A DNA stretch of 31,995 nucleotides, from NCBI GenBank assembly GCA_016210245.1, contig JACQUR010000371.1, forward strand, positions 1-31,995, in the 5' to 3' direction. This document shows positions 1 through 8,377 of the stretch, piece by piece. Made by a program: the position numbers and the translations under genes. Under the pieces are notes generated by a model. The model was not told the origin of the DNA and ran no database searches. It worked only from the letters and a program-made list of their open reading frames with translations. Each line of letters opens with the position of its first letter. Positions within the stretch are counted from its first letter, which is position 1. This DNA comes from Chloroflexota bacterium (GTDB taxonomy: Bacteria > Chloroflexota > UBA6077 > JACQUR01).

Positions 1-122
1 CTCCAGCCCCCTGGGCACCACGCTCTGCCGCCCTCGGGGCGGCGGGGCGACAGAGCCGTCGCCCCCTACGACTCGGCCACCGCCTGCACAGAAACTGGTC
101 ACACCCCGTTCCCCCCAGCCCC
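1..122. other. No gene seen; one GC-rich hairpin
   Basis: No reading frame here looks like a protein. A perfect hairpin with 7-bp arms lies at 27-33 and 37-43 around a 3-nt loop. It has no T-tract, so it is not a classical terminator. It may be the end of an upstream transcription unit outside the window. Confidence 0.3.
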
Positions 123-150
123 TTGACGAATAGCACACCTGTTCTATAAT
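123..150 (+). promoter_or_regulatory. Sigma70-type promoter upstream of the 229-831 gene
   Basis: TTGACG at 123-128 and TATAAT at 145-150 are separated by 16 bp. They match the housekeeping consensus at 5/6 and 6/6 positions, in otherwise GC-rich DNA. Transcription would start near 157, and the leader would then carry the heptad array at 174-208 before the start codon at 229. This is the best promoter in the window. Confidence 0.7.
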
Positions 151-173
151 ACAGTTGTCCCACCCCTCGCCCT

Positions 174-208
174 CAACACTCAACACTCAGCACTCAGCAC
201 TCAGCACT
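174..208. repeat. Heptad array, 5 units (CAACACT/CAGCACT)
   Basis: Two units of CAACACT are followed by three of CAGCACT, in perfect 7-bp phase. The same heptamer (as ACTCAGC) forms the array at the other end of the window (31947-31995). The array lies between the promoter at 123-150 and the ribosome binding site at 214-219, so it would be transcribed into the 5' leader of the downstream gene. Confidence 0.85.
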
Positions 209-228
209 GCTTCAGGAGACGTCGCACC

Positions 229-831
229 ATGCCCTCCCTTGATCGCCCTCAGCCCGACCAGCCACAGCCAGGCCCTTCCGACACTCCATCCGACCCGGCT
301 GCGGCCCAGCCTGCTTCCCGGAAACGGCGTCCCATCAGCGCCAGGCGCCTGGCCGCCAACCGCGCCAACGCCCAGCGCTCCACCGGCCCCCGTACCCCGC
401 AGGGCAAGGCTGTCTCCAGCCAGAACGCCCTCCGCCACGGGATGCGCGCCGACTCCCTGGCCCTGCTCGCCACCGCCTCCGAGGAGGAACGCGTCCTGTT
501 CGAGCGCCTCATGGCCCAGCTCACCGAGGCCTACCATCCCGAGAGCCCTCAGGAGCAGTTCCTGGTCGAGCGTCTGGGCATCGCCTACCTGCGCGTCCTG
601 CGCGTCTACCAGGCCGAGCGTGGCGCCATGGCCTACCGCTACCAGTACGCCGGCTCGAACGGCATCACCTCCCTGCCCGTCGAGCTCCCTCGCATCCTGC
701 AATACGACGCCCTGGCCGAGCGCTCCGTCCTGCGCAGCCTGCGCGAGCTCCGCCGCCTCCAGCGCGACCGCCTCCTCGCCGCCCGCACTCCCGCCCCCCA
801 GCCCTCCCAGCCCGACCCCGCGGAGTCATAA
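229..831 (+). CDS. Conserved hypothetical protein with an NRANAQRSTGPRT-type N-terminal motif
   Basis: The protein has 200 residues. AGGAGA at 214-219 lies 9 nt before ATG 229 and fixes the start. After a Pro/Gln-rich, probably disordered stretch (1-35), a basic motif runs from about 37 to 70: ARRLAANRANAQRSTGPRT, then GKAVSSQNALRHG. This motif is known from many hypothetical proteins of environmental bacteria, whose function I do not know. Residues 80-185 look alpha-helical with many charged residues (a helix near 83-105, later a leucine/arginine-rich helix), followed by a Pro-rich tail. There are no membrane segments or catalytic motifs. The basic, short N-terminal motif would fit nucleic-acid binding, but that is inference. 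It appears to be transcribed alone from the promoter at 123-150. Confidence 0.8.
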   Translation: MPSLDRPQPDQPQPGPSDTPSDPAAAQPASRKRRPISARRLAANRANAQRSTGPRTPQGKAVSSQNALRHGMRADSLALLATASEEERVLFERLMAQLTEAYHPESPQEQFLVERLGIAYLRVLRVYQAERGAMAYRYQYAGSNGITSLPVELPRILQYDALAERSVLRSLRELRRLQRDRLLAARTPAPQPSQPDPAES

Positions 832-843
832 CCATGCCCCCCA

Positions 844-878
844 CCTTCTCCCTTCTCCCTTCTCCCTTCTCCCTTCTT
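844..878. repeat. Heptad array, 5 units (CCTTCTC)
   Basis: Four exact copies of CCTTCTC and a fifth with one change (CCTTCTT) run head to tail. The array lies 12 bp after the stop codon of the 229-831 gene and upstream of moeA. It is a pyrimidine-only strand, unlike the other arrays, and has no inverted half. Confidence 0.85.
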
Positions 879-898
879 CACACATGGGGCCCCCTTCC

Positions 899-929
899 TC
901 GACAAACGAAGCCACCCCCTTGCTACAAT
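899..929 (+). promoter_or_regulatory. Possible promoter of moeA
   Basis: TCGACA (899-904) and TACAAT (924-929) resemble -35 and -10 boxes, but the spacer is long at 19 bp. A transcript starting near 936 would have a leader of about 15 nt before GTG 951, just covering the GGAG at 940-943. The candidate is weaker than the promoter at 123-150. Confidence 0.35.
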
Positions 930-950
930 GCAGGGCACCGGAGCAAGCCC

Positions 951-2183
951 GTGGTCGAACTCTTCAACGTCCTCTCCCCCCCGGACGCCTATCGCGTCCT
1001 GGAAAGCCACCTGCCCGTCGAGGTCCGGACCGAGCGGGTGCCCATCGCCCGCGCCCTGGACCGCGTGCTGGCCGAAGACCTCACCGCGCCGGCCGACCTG
1101 CCCGCTTTCGCTCGCTCGACCATGGACGGCTTCGCGGTCCGCGCGGCCGATACCTACGGCGCCAGCGAGGGGCTGCCCGCCTACCTGAGCGTGGTGGGCG
1201 AGGCGCTGATGGGTGTCCGCCCGGAGACGCGGGTGGGGGTGGGCCAGGCGGTGCGCATCGCCACGGGCGGGATGCTGCCCGAGGGCGCCGACGCGGTGCT
1301 CATGGTCGAGCACACCCAGGAGGTGGATCGCCAGACCATCGAGGTCGTGCGCCCGGTGGCCCCCGGCGAGAACGTGCTGCGGGTGGGCGAGGACGTGGCC
1401 CGCGGGGCGAGCGTGCTGCCGCGCGGGCACGCGCTGCGCCCGCAGGACCTGGGCGGCCTGGCGGCCCTGGGCTTCGCCGAGGTGGCGGTCGCCCGTCGGC
1501 TGCGGGTGGCGATCGTCTCCAGCGGCGACGAGTTGGTGCCGCCGGACCAGGTGCCCGGCCCGGGCCAGATCCGCGACATCAACACCTACACCCTGGCCGC
1601 CCTGGTCGAGCGGGCCGGGCACGAGCCGCTGGCGCTGGGCATCGTGCCGGACGACTACGATCGGCTCGCCGCGGCCGCCCGCCGCGCCCTGGAGCTGGGC
1701 GACGTGGCCATCCTGTCGGCCGGCAGCTCGGTCTCCACCCGCGACCTGACCGCCCAGGTGATCGCCTCCCTGGGCCAGCCGGGCGTGCTGGTCCACGGCG
1801 TCTCGCTGCGCCCGGGCAAGCCCACCATCCTGGCCGTGGCCCGGGGGAAGCCGGTGTTCGGGCTGCCGGGCAACCCGGTCTCGTGCATGGTCACCTTCGA
1901 CCTGTTCGTGGCGCCCACCCTGGCCCGCCTGAGCGGCCTGCGCGGGCGCTCGCCGCGCCAGGTGGTCTCGGCCCGCCTGGCCCACAACGTTGCCTCCGCG
2001 CCCGGGCGCGAGGACTACGTGCAGGTGCGCCTGGAGCCGCGGGGGGCCGAGCTATGGGCCGTGCCCGTGTTCGGCAAGTCCAACCTCATCTACACCCTGG
2101 TCCGGGCCGATGGCATGATCAAAGTAGACCTGGACAAAGGCGGACTATCCGAGGGAGAGCTGGTCTCGGTGGTACTCTTCTAG
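951..2183 (+). CDS. moeA: Molybdopterin molybdenumtransferase MoeA
   Basis: MoeA inserts molybdate into adenylylated molybdopterin, the last step of molybdenum cofactor synthesis, in the cytoplasm. Starting at GTG 951 (GGAG at 940-943, 7 nt upstream) the protein has 410 residues, normal for MoeA. An ATG in frame at 834 would add 39 residues encoded largely by the CCTTCTC array and is unlikely. The MoeA hallmark STMDGF is at 56-61. The central MoCF-binding domain carries SSGDELVPP and, toward its end, GLPGNPVSCM. A C-terminal domain IV beta-barrel closes the protein. A second MoeA-type gene follows 130 bp downstream, separated by a long perfect hairpin whose left arm overlaps this gene's stop codon. 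Confidence 0.93.
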   Translation: MVELFNVLSPPDAYRVLESHLPVEVRTERVPIARALDRVLAEDLTAPADLPAFARSTMDGFAVRAADTYGASEGLPAYLSVVGEALMGVRPETRVGVGQAVRIATGGMLPEGADAVLMVEHTQEVDRQTIEVVRPVAPGENVLRVGEDVARGASVLPRGHALRPQDLGGLAALGFAEVAVARRLRVAIVSSGDELVPPDQVPGPGQIRDINTYTLAALVERAGHEPLALGIVPDDYDRLAAAARRALELGDVAILSAGSSVSTRDLTAQVIASLGQPGVLVHGVSLRPGKPTILAVARGKPVFGLPGNPVSCMVTFDLFVAPTLARLSGLRGRSPRQVVSARLAHNVASAPGREDYVQVRLEPRGAELWAVPVFGKSNLIYTLVRADGMIKVDLDKGGLSEGELVSVVLF

Positions 2184-2290
2184 TGGGTCATGGGCCAATT
2201 CCAGTGGCAACGGGGCAGCAGCTACGCTGCTGCCCCGTTGCCACTGGAATTGGCCCATGACCCACTGGGGGTCAGTGGCCACTGACCCCC
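2182..2290. repeat. 41-bp perfect hairpin plus adjoining 24-bp palindrome
   Basis: Arms at 2182-2222 and 2226-2266 are fully complementary (41 bp) around a 3-nt loop. Immediately next, 2267-2290 is a perfect loopless palindrome centred on GTGGCCAC. The first arm begins inside the moeA stop codon (TAG 2181-2183). There is no T-tract after either element. The RNA would form an extremely stable stem between moeA and the moeA-PBP gene, which could attenuate transcription or stabilise the upstream message. Confidence 0.9.
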
Positions 2291-2313
2291 GACCGCTGAA
2301 GGCTGGAAAACCG

Positions 2314-4239
2314 ATGGCTCGACGCAAGGTCTACCTGGAAGATATCCCGCTCGACGAGGCCTACCGCCGCTTCTGGCAGGCGCTGGAGCGGGTGGGGGGC
2401 GCGCGGCCGCGGCCGGGAGAGGCGGTGCCGGTGGCGGAGGCGCTGGGGCGGGTGACGGCCGCGCCCGTCTGGGCGAGGCTCTCGGTGCCCCACTACCACG
2501 CCGCGGCCATGGATGGCGCGGCCATTCGCGCCGCCGACACCGTGGGCGCGTCCGAGACCGCGCCCATCCGCCTGCGCCTGGGCGAACAGGCCACCTGGGT
2601 GGACACCGGCGATCCGCTGCCCCCCGGCGCCGACGCGGTGGTGATGCTGGAGCACCTCCAGCAGGTGGGCGAGGCCGAGATCGAGCTCATGCAGCCGGTC
2701 GCCCCCTGGCAGCACGTCCGCCCCATCGGCGAGGACATCGTGGCCACCGAGCTGGTGCTGCCCGAGGGCCGGCGGCTGGGCCCGGTCGACCTGGGCGCGA
2801 TCGCTGCCAGCGGGAGCATCAGCGTGGTGGTGCGGCAGCAGCCCCGCGTGGCCATCCTGCCCACCGGGACCGAGCTGGTCAGTCCGGGCGCGGAGCTGAA
2901 GCCGGGCGACATCGTCGAGTTCAACTCGATCGTCCTCGGCGCCCAGGTGCAGGAGTGGGGGGGCGTGCCCACCCGCGTCCCGCCCACCCCGGACGACTTC
3001 GAGCTGATCAAGCGCCGCGTGGCCAGGGCGCTGGAGACCCACGACGTGGTGGCCATCAACGCCGGGTCGTCGGCCGGATCGGAGGACTTCACCGCCTCGG
3101 TGGTCCAGGAGCTGGGCGAGCTGGTGCTGCACGGGGTGGCGATCCGGCCCGGGCACCCGCTCGTCCTGGGCGTCTGCCAGGGCAAGGCGGTGCTGGGCAT
3201 CCCCGGCTACCCCGTCTCGGCGGTGCTGACCTCCGAGCTGTTCCTGCGCCCGCTGCTCCATCGCCTGCTGGGCTTGCCCGTCCCCGAGCGGCCACGCCTG
3301 GAGGCGACCATGACCCGCAAGGTGCTCTCGCCCATGGGCGAGGACGAGTTCATGCGCGTCAAGCTGGGCCAGGTGGGCGAGCGAGTGATCGCCACGCCGC
3401 TCCAGCGCGGCGCGGGGGTCATCATGTCGCTGGTGCGGGCCGACGGGATCGTGCGCCTCCCGCGCTTCTCGGAGGGGGTCCACGCCGGAGCGAGCGTCTC
3501 GGTGGAGCTGCTGCGCCGCCCGGAGGAGGTGCGCCAGACCATCGTCGCCATTGGCAGCCACGACCTCACCCTGGACCTGCTCTCCAGCGCCATCGCCCAG
3601 CGGCGGCCGGGCCTGAGCCTGTCGTCGTCCAACGTCGGCAGCCTGGGCGGCCTGATCGCCCTCCAGCGGGGCGAGTGCCACCTGGCCGGCTCGCACCTGC
3701 TGGACGAGGCGACGGGCGAGTACAACCTGTCCTACGTGCGGCGGCTGCTGCCGGGTCGCCGGGTGGTGCTGGTGAACCTGGTCTACCGGGCGCAGGGGCT
3801 GATCGTGCCTCCGGGCAACCCGAAGGGCATCACCAGCCTGGACGACCTGCTGCGGGACGACGTGTACTTCATCAATCGGCAGAAAGGCGCAGGCACGCGG
3901 GTGTTGCTGGACTACAAGCTGAAGCAGATGGGCCACGACCCGGCGCGCGTCCGTGGCTACGAGCGCGAGGAGTTCACCCACCTGGGCGTGGCGGCCGCGG
4001 TCGCGGGCGGGGCGGCCGACGTGGGCCTGGGCATCCTCGCCGCCGCGCGCGCCCTCAAGCTGGACTTCGTGCCGCTGCTGCAGGAGCGCTACGATCTGGT
4101 CATCCCCCTGGAACACTACCAGGGCGAGCTGCTCGCCCCACTGCTCGAGATCATCCGCGGCCCGTCCTTCCCGCAACAGGTGGAGGCCCTGGGCGGCTAC
4201 GACGTCTCGGCCATGGGCCGGATCATCTCCGAACCGTAG
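2314..4239 (+). CDS. MoeA fused to a PBP-like (molybdate-binding type) domain
   Basis: The protein has 641 residues from ATG 2314; an upstream in-frame ATG (2257) lies inside the hairpin and is rejected. AAGG at 2299-2302 is a modest, slightly distant ribosome site. Residues 1 to about 405 are a complete MoeA: AAAMDGAAIR near 63-72, a MoCF domain with PTGTELVSPG, GIPGYPVSAV, and domain IV. Residues about 420-640 match the PBP-like domain (PF12727 type) of molybdopterin biosynthesis proteins and TobR/ModE-related regulators, with NRQKGAGTR and a C-terminal VAGGAADVGLG. Family knowledge suggests this domain binds molybdate, tungstate or a cofactor intermediate. Two MoeA paralogues may divide molybdenum and tungsten insertion; that is inference. 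The stop codon lies inside a repeat copy (4236-4262). Confidence 0.9.
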   Translation: MARRKVYLEDIPLDEAYRRFWQALERVGGARPRPGEAVPVAEALGRVTAAPVWARLSVPHYHAAAMDGAAIRAADTVGASETAPIRLRLGEQATWVDTGDPLPPGADAVVMLEHLQQVGEAEIELMQPVAPWQHVRPIGEDIVATELVLPEGRRLGPVDLGAIAASGSISVVVRQQPRVAILPTGTELVSPGAELKPGDIVEFNSIVLGAQVQEWGGVPTRVPPTPDDFELIKRRVARALETHDVVAINAGSSAGSEDFTASVVQELGELVLHGVAIRPGHPLVLGVCQGKAVLGIPGYPVSAVLTSELFLRPLLHRLLGLPVPERPRLEATMTRKVLSPMGEDEFMRVKLGQVGERVIATPLQRGAGVIMSLVRADGIVRLPRFSEGVHAGASVSVELLRRPEEVRQTIVAIGSHDLTLDLLSSAIAQRRPGLSLSSSNVGSLGGLIALQRGECHLAGSHLLDEATGEYNLSYVRRLLPGRRVVLVNLVYRAQGLIVPPGNPKGITSLDDLLRDDVYFINRQKGAGTRVLLDYKLKQMGHDPARVRGYEREEFTHLGVAAAVAGGAADVGLGILAAARALKLDFVPLLQERYDLVIPLEHYQGELLAPLLEIIRGPSFPQQVEALGGYDVSAMGRIISEP

Positions 4240-4381
4240 GGGCAGGCCCCCGTGCCTGCCCCATCGCCCCGCGATACGGGACAACACGAATCGCACTCCG
4301 TAGGGGCAGGTCCCCGTGCCTGCCCCCGTCTTCCCGCGACGCGGGACGGGGGCAGGCACGGGGACCTGCCCCTACGGAGTG
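4236..4381. repeat. GTAGGGGCAGG-type repeat: one half copy plus an 88-bp inverted repeat
   Basis: A 27-nt half copy (4236-4262) carries the stop codon of the preceding gene. From 4294 to 4381 the same sequence occurs as an inverted repeat with 37-bp perfect arms (4294-4330 and 4345-4381). The 14-nt centre contains a small CCCGC/GCGGG stem. The half copy continues with similarity into the centre region, so it looks like a full unit that lost its right arm. Similar 'GTAGGGGC...GCCCC' intergenic repeats are known from several bacterial phyla. Confidence 0.85.
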
Positions 4382-4446
4382 GGGAGTGGTCAGGGCACGC
4401 ACCGTGCGGATCACCTGTAGCCGCGCCGCTTGCTCGGCACCGGAGC

Positions 4447-4553
4447 GCCCTCACCCCAGCCCTCTCCCAAAGGGAGAGGGAGCCTTGCTCCCTCTCCCCC
4501 TGGGAGAGGGAGCCTTGCTCCCTCTCCCCCGGGGAGAGGGCTGGGGTGAGGGC
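4447..4553. repeat. Nested hairpin cluster of CCCTCACCCC type
   Basis: Outer arms of 22 bp (4447-4468 and 4532-4553) are perfectly complementary. Between them, a 28-bp unit occurs twice (4472-4499 and 4502-4529) as exact direct repeats. Each unit is itself a hairpin with 12-bp arms and a 3-nt loop (CTT). Together with 4236-4381 it fills most of the 358-bp gap before the dihydrolipoyl dehydrogenase gene. The rest of the gap (4382-4446 and 4554-4586) holds nothing I recognise. Confidence 0.88.
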
Positions 4554-4597
4554 CGCGACCCAGAGACGCCGGGCACGGGTGTGTATGGAGGGGGCAA

Positions 4598-6025
<1,428 letters not shown>

Positions 6026-6043
6026 TGGACGCGGAGTTGTCTG

Positions 6044-6121
6044 GACGCGGGGACGCGGGGACACGGCGACGCGGGGAGGGCAGTACTGAAGGCTCTCCCC
6101 GTGTCCCCGCGTCCCCGCGTC
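6044..6121. repeat. Octad array forming a 23-bp-arm inverted repeat
   Basis: Four 8-bp units (GACGCGGG, GACGCGGG, GACACGGC, GACGCGGG) occupy 6044-6075. The right half (6097-6120) holds CCCCGTGT and two CCCCGCGT. The arms 6044-6066 and 6099-6121 pair perfectly over 23 bp. An inner GGGGAG/CTCCCC pair extends the stem. The array ends 7 bp before the lipB start codon, leaving no obvious room for a ribosome binding site. Confidence 0.85.
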
Positions 6122-6128
6122 CCGGTGC

Positions 6129-6821
6129 GTGGTGCTGGAACTGGGCCACATCGGCTACCCGGAGGCCTGGGCGCTCCAGCAGCAGCTCGTGGAGCGGCGG
6201 CTGGCGGACGCCATCCCGGATACCCTGCTGCTGCTGGAGCACTCGCCAGTGATCACCCTGGGCCGACGGGCAGGCGGGCAGGACCTCCTGGTCCCGCGCG
6301 AGCGGCTGGAGGCGCTGGGCATCGCCGTCCATCGATCCAGCCGCGGTGGGCTGGCAACCTACCACGGCCCTGGCCAACTGGTGGTCTACGTCATCGCCCG
6401 CCTGCGCGAGCTGGCGCCCAACGTCCCCGCCTTCGTCCACGGCCTGGAGGAGATCGTGGTCCGCGCTCTGGCCGAGGCGGGCCTGGAGGCGTGGCGGGAG
6501 GCGGCGCACCCCGGGGTGTGGACCCGGGGCGGGAAGATCGCGGCCATCGGCGTGGCACTCTACCGCGGCATCACGCTCCACGGCCTGGCCGTGAACCTCC
6601 AGCCCGACCTGGGCCACTTCGGGCTCATCAACCCGTGTGGCCTGGGCGACCTGGGGGTCACCTCGTATCGACAGGCCACCGGGCGAGAACTGGACCTATC
6701 CGCCTTCGGGCGACAGGTGGCGTTGCACTTCGGCCAGGTCTTCGGGCGGCAGATCGGGCTCGGAGAGCGCCCCGGCGCACGCCGGGGGGCCGCCGCCCTG
6801 AAGGGCGAGCCTGGGCGTTAG
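6129..6821 (+). CDS. lipB: Octanoyltransferase LipB
   Basis: LipB moves octanoate from acyl carrier protein to the lipoyl domains of 2-oxoacid dehydrogenases and glycine cleavage H protein. The protein has 230 residues from GTG 6129. The conserved RGGLATYHGPGQLVVY is at 72-87 (His79), GGKIAAIG at 134-141 (Lys136), and the acyl-accepting Cys170 sits in INPCG. The start is uncertain because an octad inverted repeat ends 7 bp upstream and no Shine-Dalgarno sequence is visible; GTG 6132 is equally possible. Residues 219-230 are encoded by the left arm and loop of a REP-like palindrome (6785-6847), and the stop codon lies in its loop. The native protein probably ended earlier. It follows lpdA by 103 bp. 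Confidence 0.92.
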   Translation: MVLELGHIGYPEAWALQQQLVERRLADAIPDTLLLLEHSPVITLGRRAGGQDLLVPRERLEALGIAVHRSSRGGLATYHGPGQLVVYVIARLRELAPNVPAFVHGLEEIVVRALAEAGLEAWREAAHPGVWTRGGKIAAIGVALYRGITLHGLAVNLQPDLGHFGLINPCGLGDLGVTSYRQATGRELDLSAFGRQVALHFGQVFGRQIGLGERPGARRGAAALKGEPGR

Positions 6822-6847
6822 GTCCGCCCTTCAGGGCGGCGGCCCCC
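6785..6847. repeat. REP-like palindrome (CCGCCGCCCTGAAGGGCG), copy 1
   Basis: Perfect 23-bp arms at 6785-6807 and 6825-6847 flank a 17-nt loop holding the lipB stop codon. A second copy of the element lies at 18211-18265 inside another gene. The sequence resembles BIME/REP elements in size and form, but no RAYT-type transposase is visible in the window. The remaining 180 bp up to the next gene (6848-7027) show only the strong ribosome site at 7013-7020. Confidence 0.88.
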
Positions 6848-7027
6848 ACCAGCCAGGACCGGAAGAATTCGACAACCTCCATCAGGGCGGCAACTTCCCC
6901 CTATGACGAACACCCGAAGACCCACGCCTGGCTCCCACTTGCGCTCCTCCCGATCCTCAGGGTATCGTTCGATTCGCTGTTCTACCTGATAGCGATGGCA
7001 CAGCGTTGCCCGGGAGGAGGAGCCAGC

Positions 7028-8269
7028 ATGGCGGTCTTGCCCGCAGTCCGAATCGAACGCAATCTCAAGCTTATCGCCCATAGCGATCTCGGCGGTGCGC
7101 CCAACGTCGGCGAAGGGCTGGCGATGAAGCTCGCCTCTGGTGGGCGCCGATTCTTCTACGTCGCCCACGAGAGCGCGCCGATCGCGTTCTCGGTCCTCGA
7201 CGTCACCGACCCGTGCCGGCCAGAGCTGGTCTGGCAGTTGCCAACGCCCCACCAGGACGTGCGCGGGAACTCGCTCGCCCTGCGGGGTGACACGCTCCTG
7301 CTGGCGTACCAGGTCAAGCGGCCCGGCCTGACCCCAGCCGGGTTCCAGGTGTTCGACCTCTCCGATCCGGCCAGTCCCCGCGAGCTGGGGTTCTTCGACA
7401 CCTCAGGCCCCCACTCGCAGGGCGTCCACCTGGTCACATGCATGGACGGTCGCTACGCCCACATCTCCACCGGGGCGGCCGACTTCGAGCCGAACAACCC
7501 CAGGGACCACCAGTTCTACATGATTGTGGACCTCGAGGATCGAGCCCGGCCGAAGGAAGTGGGGCGCTGGTGGATCCCGGGCCAGCGCAAGGGCGATGCC
7601 GAGCCACCCCTGCCTCGCCACCCGGAGCCGTTCGACGCCGGCTATCGCCTCCACCACGCCCTGTGCTACCCCGAGCGGCCCGACCGCGCCTACCTGGGCT
7701 ACCTGGACGGCGGGTTCATGGTGCTGGATATCTCGGACAGGAGCCATCCCCGCATGCTCAGTCGGATCGACTACCATCCGCCGTTCCCCGGCTTCACCCA
7801 CACGGTGCTGCCCCTGTTCGAGCGCGGGCTGCTCGTGGTCACGGACGAGTCGATCAGCGAGCAGGCCCTGGACTGGCCGAAGCGGATGTGGATCGTCGAC
7901 GCGCGCCTGGACACCAACCCGATCATGATCTCCAGCGCGCCTATGCCGCAGGGGTCCGACGAGCTGCGCCGAACGGATGGGCGGATCGGCGCGCACAACG
8001 TCCACGAGAACGAGCCCGAGCCGGGCAGCGCGAAGCTGCAGCAGACCATCGCCTCGACCTGGTTCAGCGCAGGGGTGCGCATCTACGACATCGCCGACCC
8101 CTTCCGCCCCGAGGAGATCGCGGCCTTCGTGCCCGAGACGCCACCGGGCCAGCGGGGAACGCGCAACCACGACGTGTACGTGGACCACCGGGGCCTGCAC
8201 AACACCGGCGACAGCCTCCGCGGAGGCCTCTACATCCTGGAGTACACCGGCCAGCGTCCGCTGGAGTAG
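7028..8269 (+). CDS. LVIVD-repeat beta-propeller protein
   Basis: The protein has 413 residues from ATG 7028, with GGAGGAGG at 7013-7020 seven nt upstream. It contains at least five LVIVD-type units with the pattern (V/I)-x-D-(V/L/I)-(S/T/A/E)-D-x-x-x-P: near 55-66, 106-119, 165-177, 230-243 and 350-362. Such repeats build beta-propellers. Histidine-bearing stretches between blades (RLHHALCYP at 207-215, GFTHTV at 255-260, GAHNVHEN at 321-328) recall metal sites in propeller proteins such as the selenium-binding/methanethiol-oxidase family; that link is inference. There is no signal peptide or membrane segment, so it is probably cytoplasmic. Its neighbours downstream are a creatinase-like M24 protein and a cyclase-family hydrolase on the same strand. 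Confidence 0.85.
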   Translation: MAVLPAVRIERNLKLIAHSDLGGAPNVGEGLAMKLASGGRRFFYVAHESAPIAFSVLDVTDPCRPELVWQLPTPHQDVRGNSLALRGDTLLLAYQVKRPGLTPAGFQVFDLSDPASPRELGFFDTSGPHSQGVHLVTCMDGRYAHISTGAADFEPNNPRDHQFYMIVDLEDRARPKEVGRWWIPGQRKGDAEPPLPRHPEPFDAGYRLHHALCYPERPDRAYLGYLDGGFMVLDISDRSHPRMLSRIDYHPPFPGFTHTVLPLFERGLLVVTDESISEQALDWPKRMWIVDARLDTNPIMISSAPMPQGSDELRRTDGRIGAHNVHENEPEPGSAKLQQTIASTWFSAGVRIYDIADPFRPEEIAAFVPETPPGQRGTRNHDVYVDHRGLHNTGDSLRGGLYILEYTGQRPLE

Positions 8270-8279
8270 GAGGCACGGG

Positions 8280-8363
8280 GATTTGAGATTTGAGATTTGA
8301 GAGTGCAGATTTGAGACTGCAAAGTGCTAATCTGCACTCTGCAATCTCAAATCTGCACTCTCA
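8280..8363. repeat. 84-bp heptad array (12 units) forming an inverted repeat
   Basis: Twelve consecutive 7-bp units fill the interval: GATTTGA x3, GAGTGCA, GATTTGA, GACTGCA, AAGTGCT, AATCTGC, ACTCTGC, AATCTCA, AATCTGC, ACTCTCA. The arms 8299-8321 and 8340-8362 pair over 23 bp with one mismatch. It lies between the LVIVD gene and the M24 gene, 2 bp before the AGGAGGG ribosome site of the latter. A related array of identical length is at 26930-27013. Confidence 0.92.
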
Positions 8364-8377
8364 CCAGGAGGGATCGG

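Noticed and set aside
27..43. Rho-independent terminator at the window start
   Set aside because: A 7-bp GC stem without a T-tract is not enough, and no gene end is visible before it.
174..208. Heptad arrays as CRISPR or iterons of an origin
   Set aside because: Units are contiguous without spacers, vary between loci and sit at gene boundaries; no replication initiator gene or DnaA-box cluster is present.
155..2260. 701-residue plus-strand frame across the first two genes
   Set aside because: Pro/Ser/Arg-rich translation, out of frame with two supported genes, crossing the hairpin.
2272..4359. 695-residue minus-strand frame over the MoeA-PBP gene
   Set aside because: Composition is His/Gln/Arg-rich and it mirrors a well-recognised gene; typical antisense frame of GC-rich DNA.
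4472..4529. CRISPR-like direct repeats of 28 bp
   Set aside because: Only two units with a 2-bp gap, each a hairpin, and no cas genes; this is a palindromic repeat cluster.
6101..7027. Upstream extension of the LVIVD frame
   Set aside because: It is out of frame over lipB and the strong GGAGGAGG plus ATG 7028 marks the true start.
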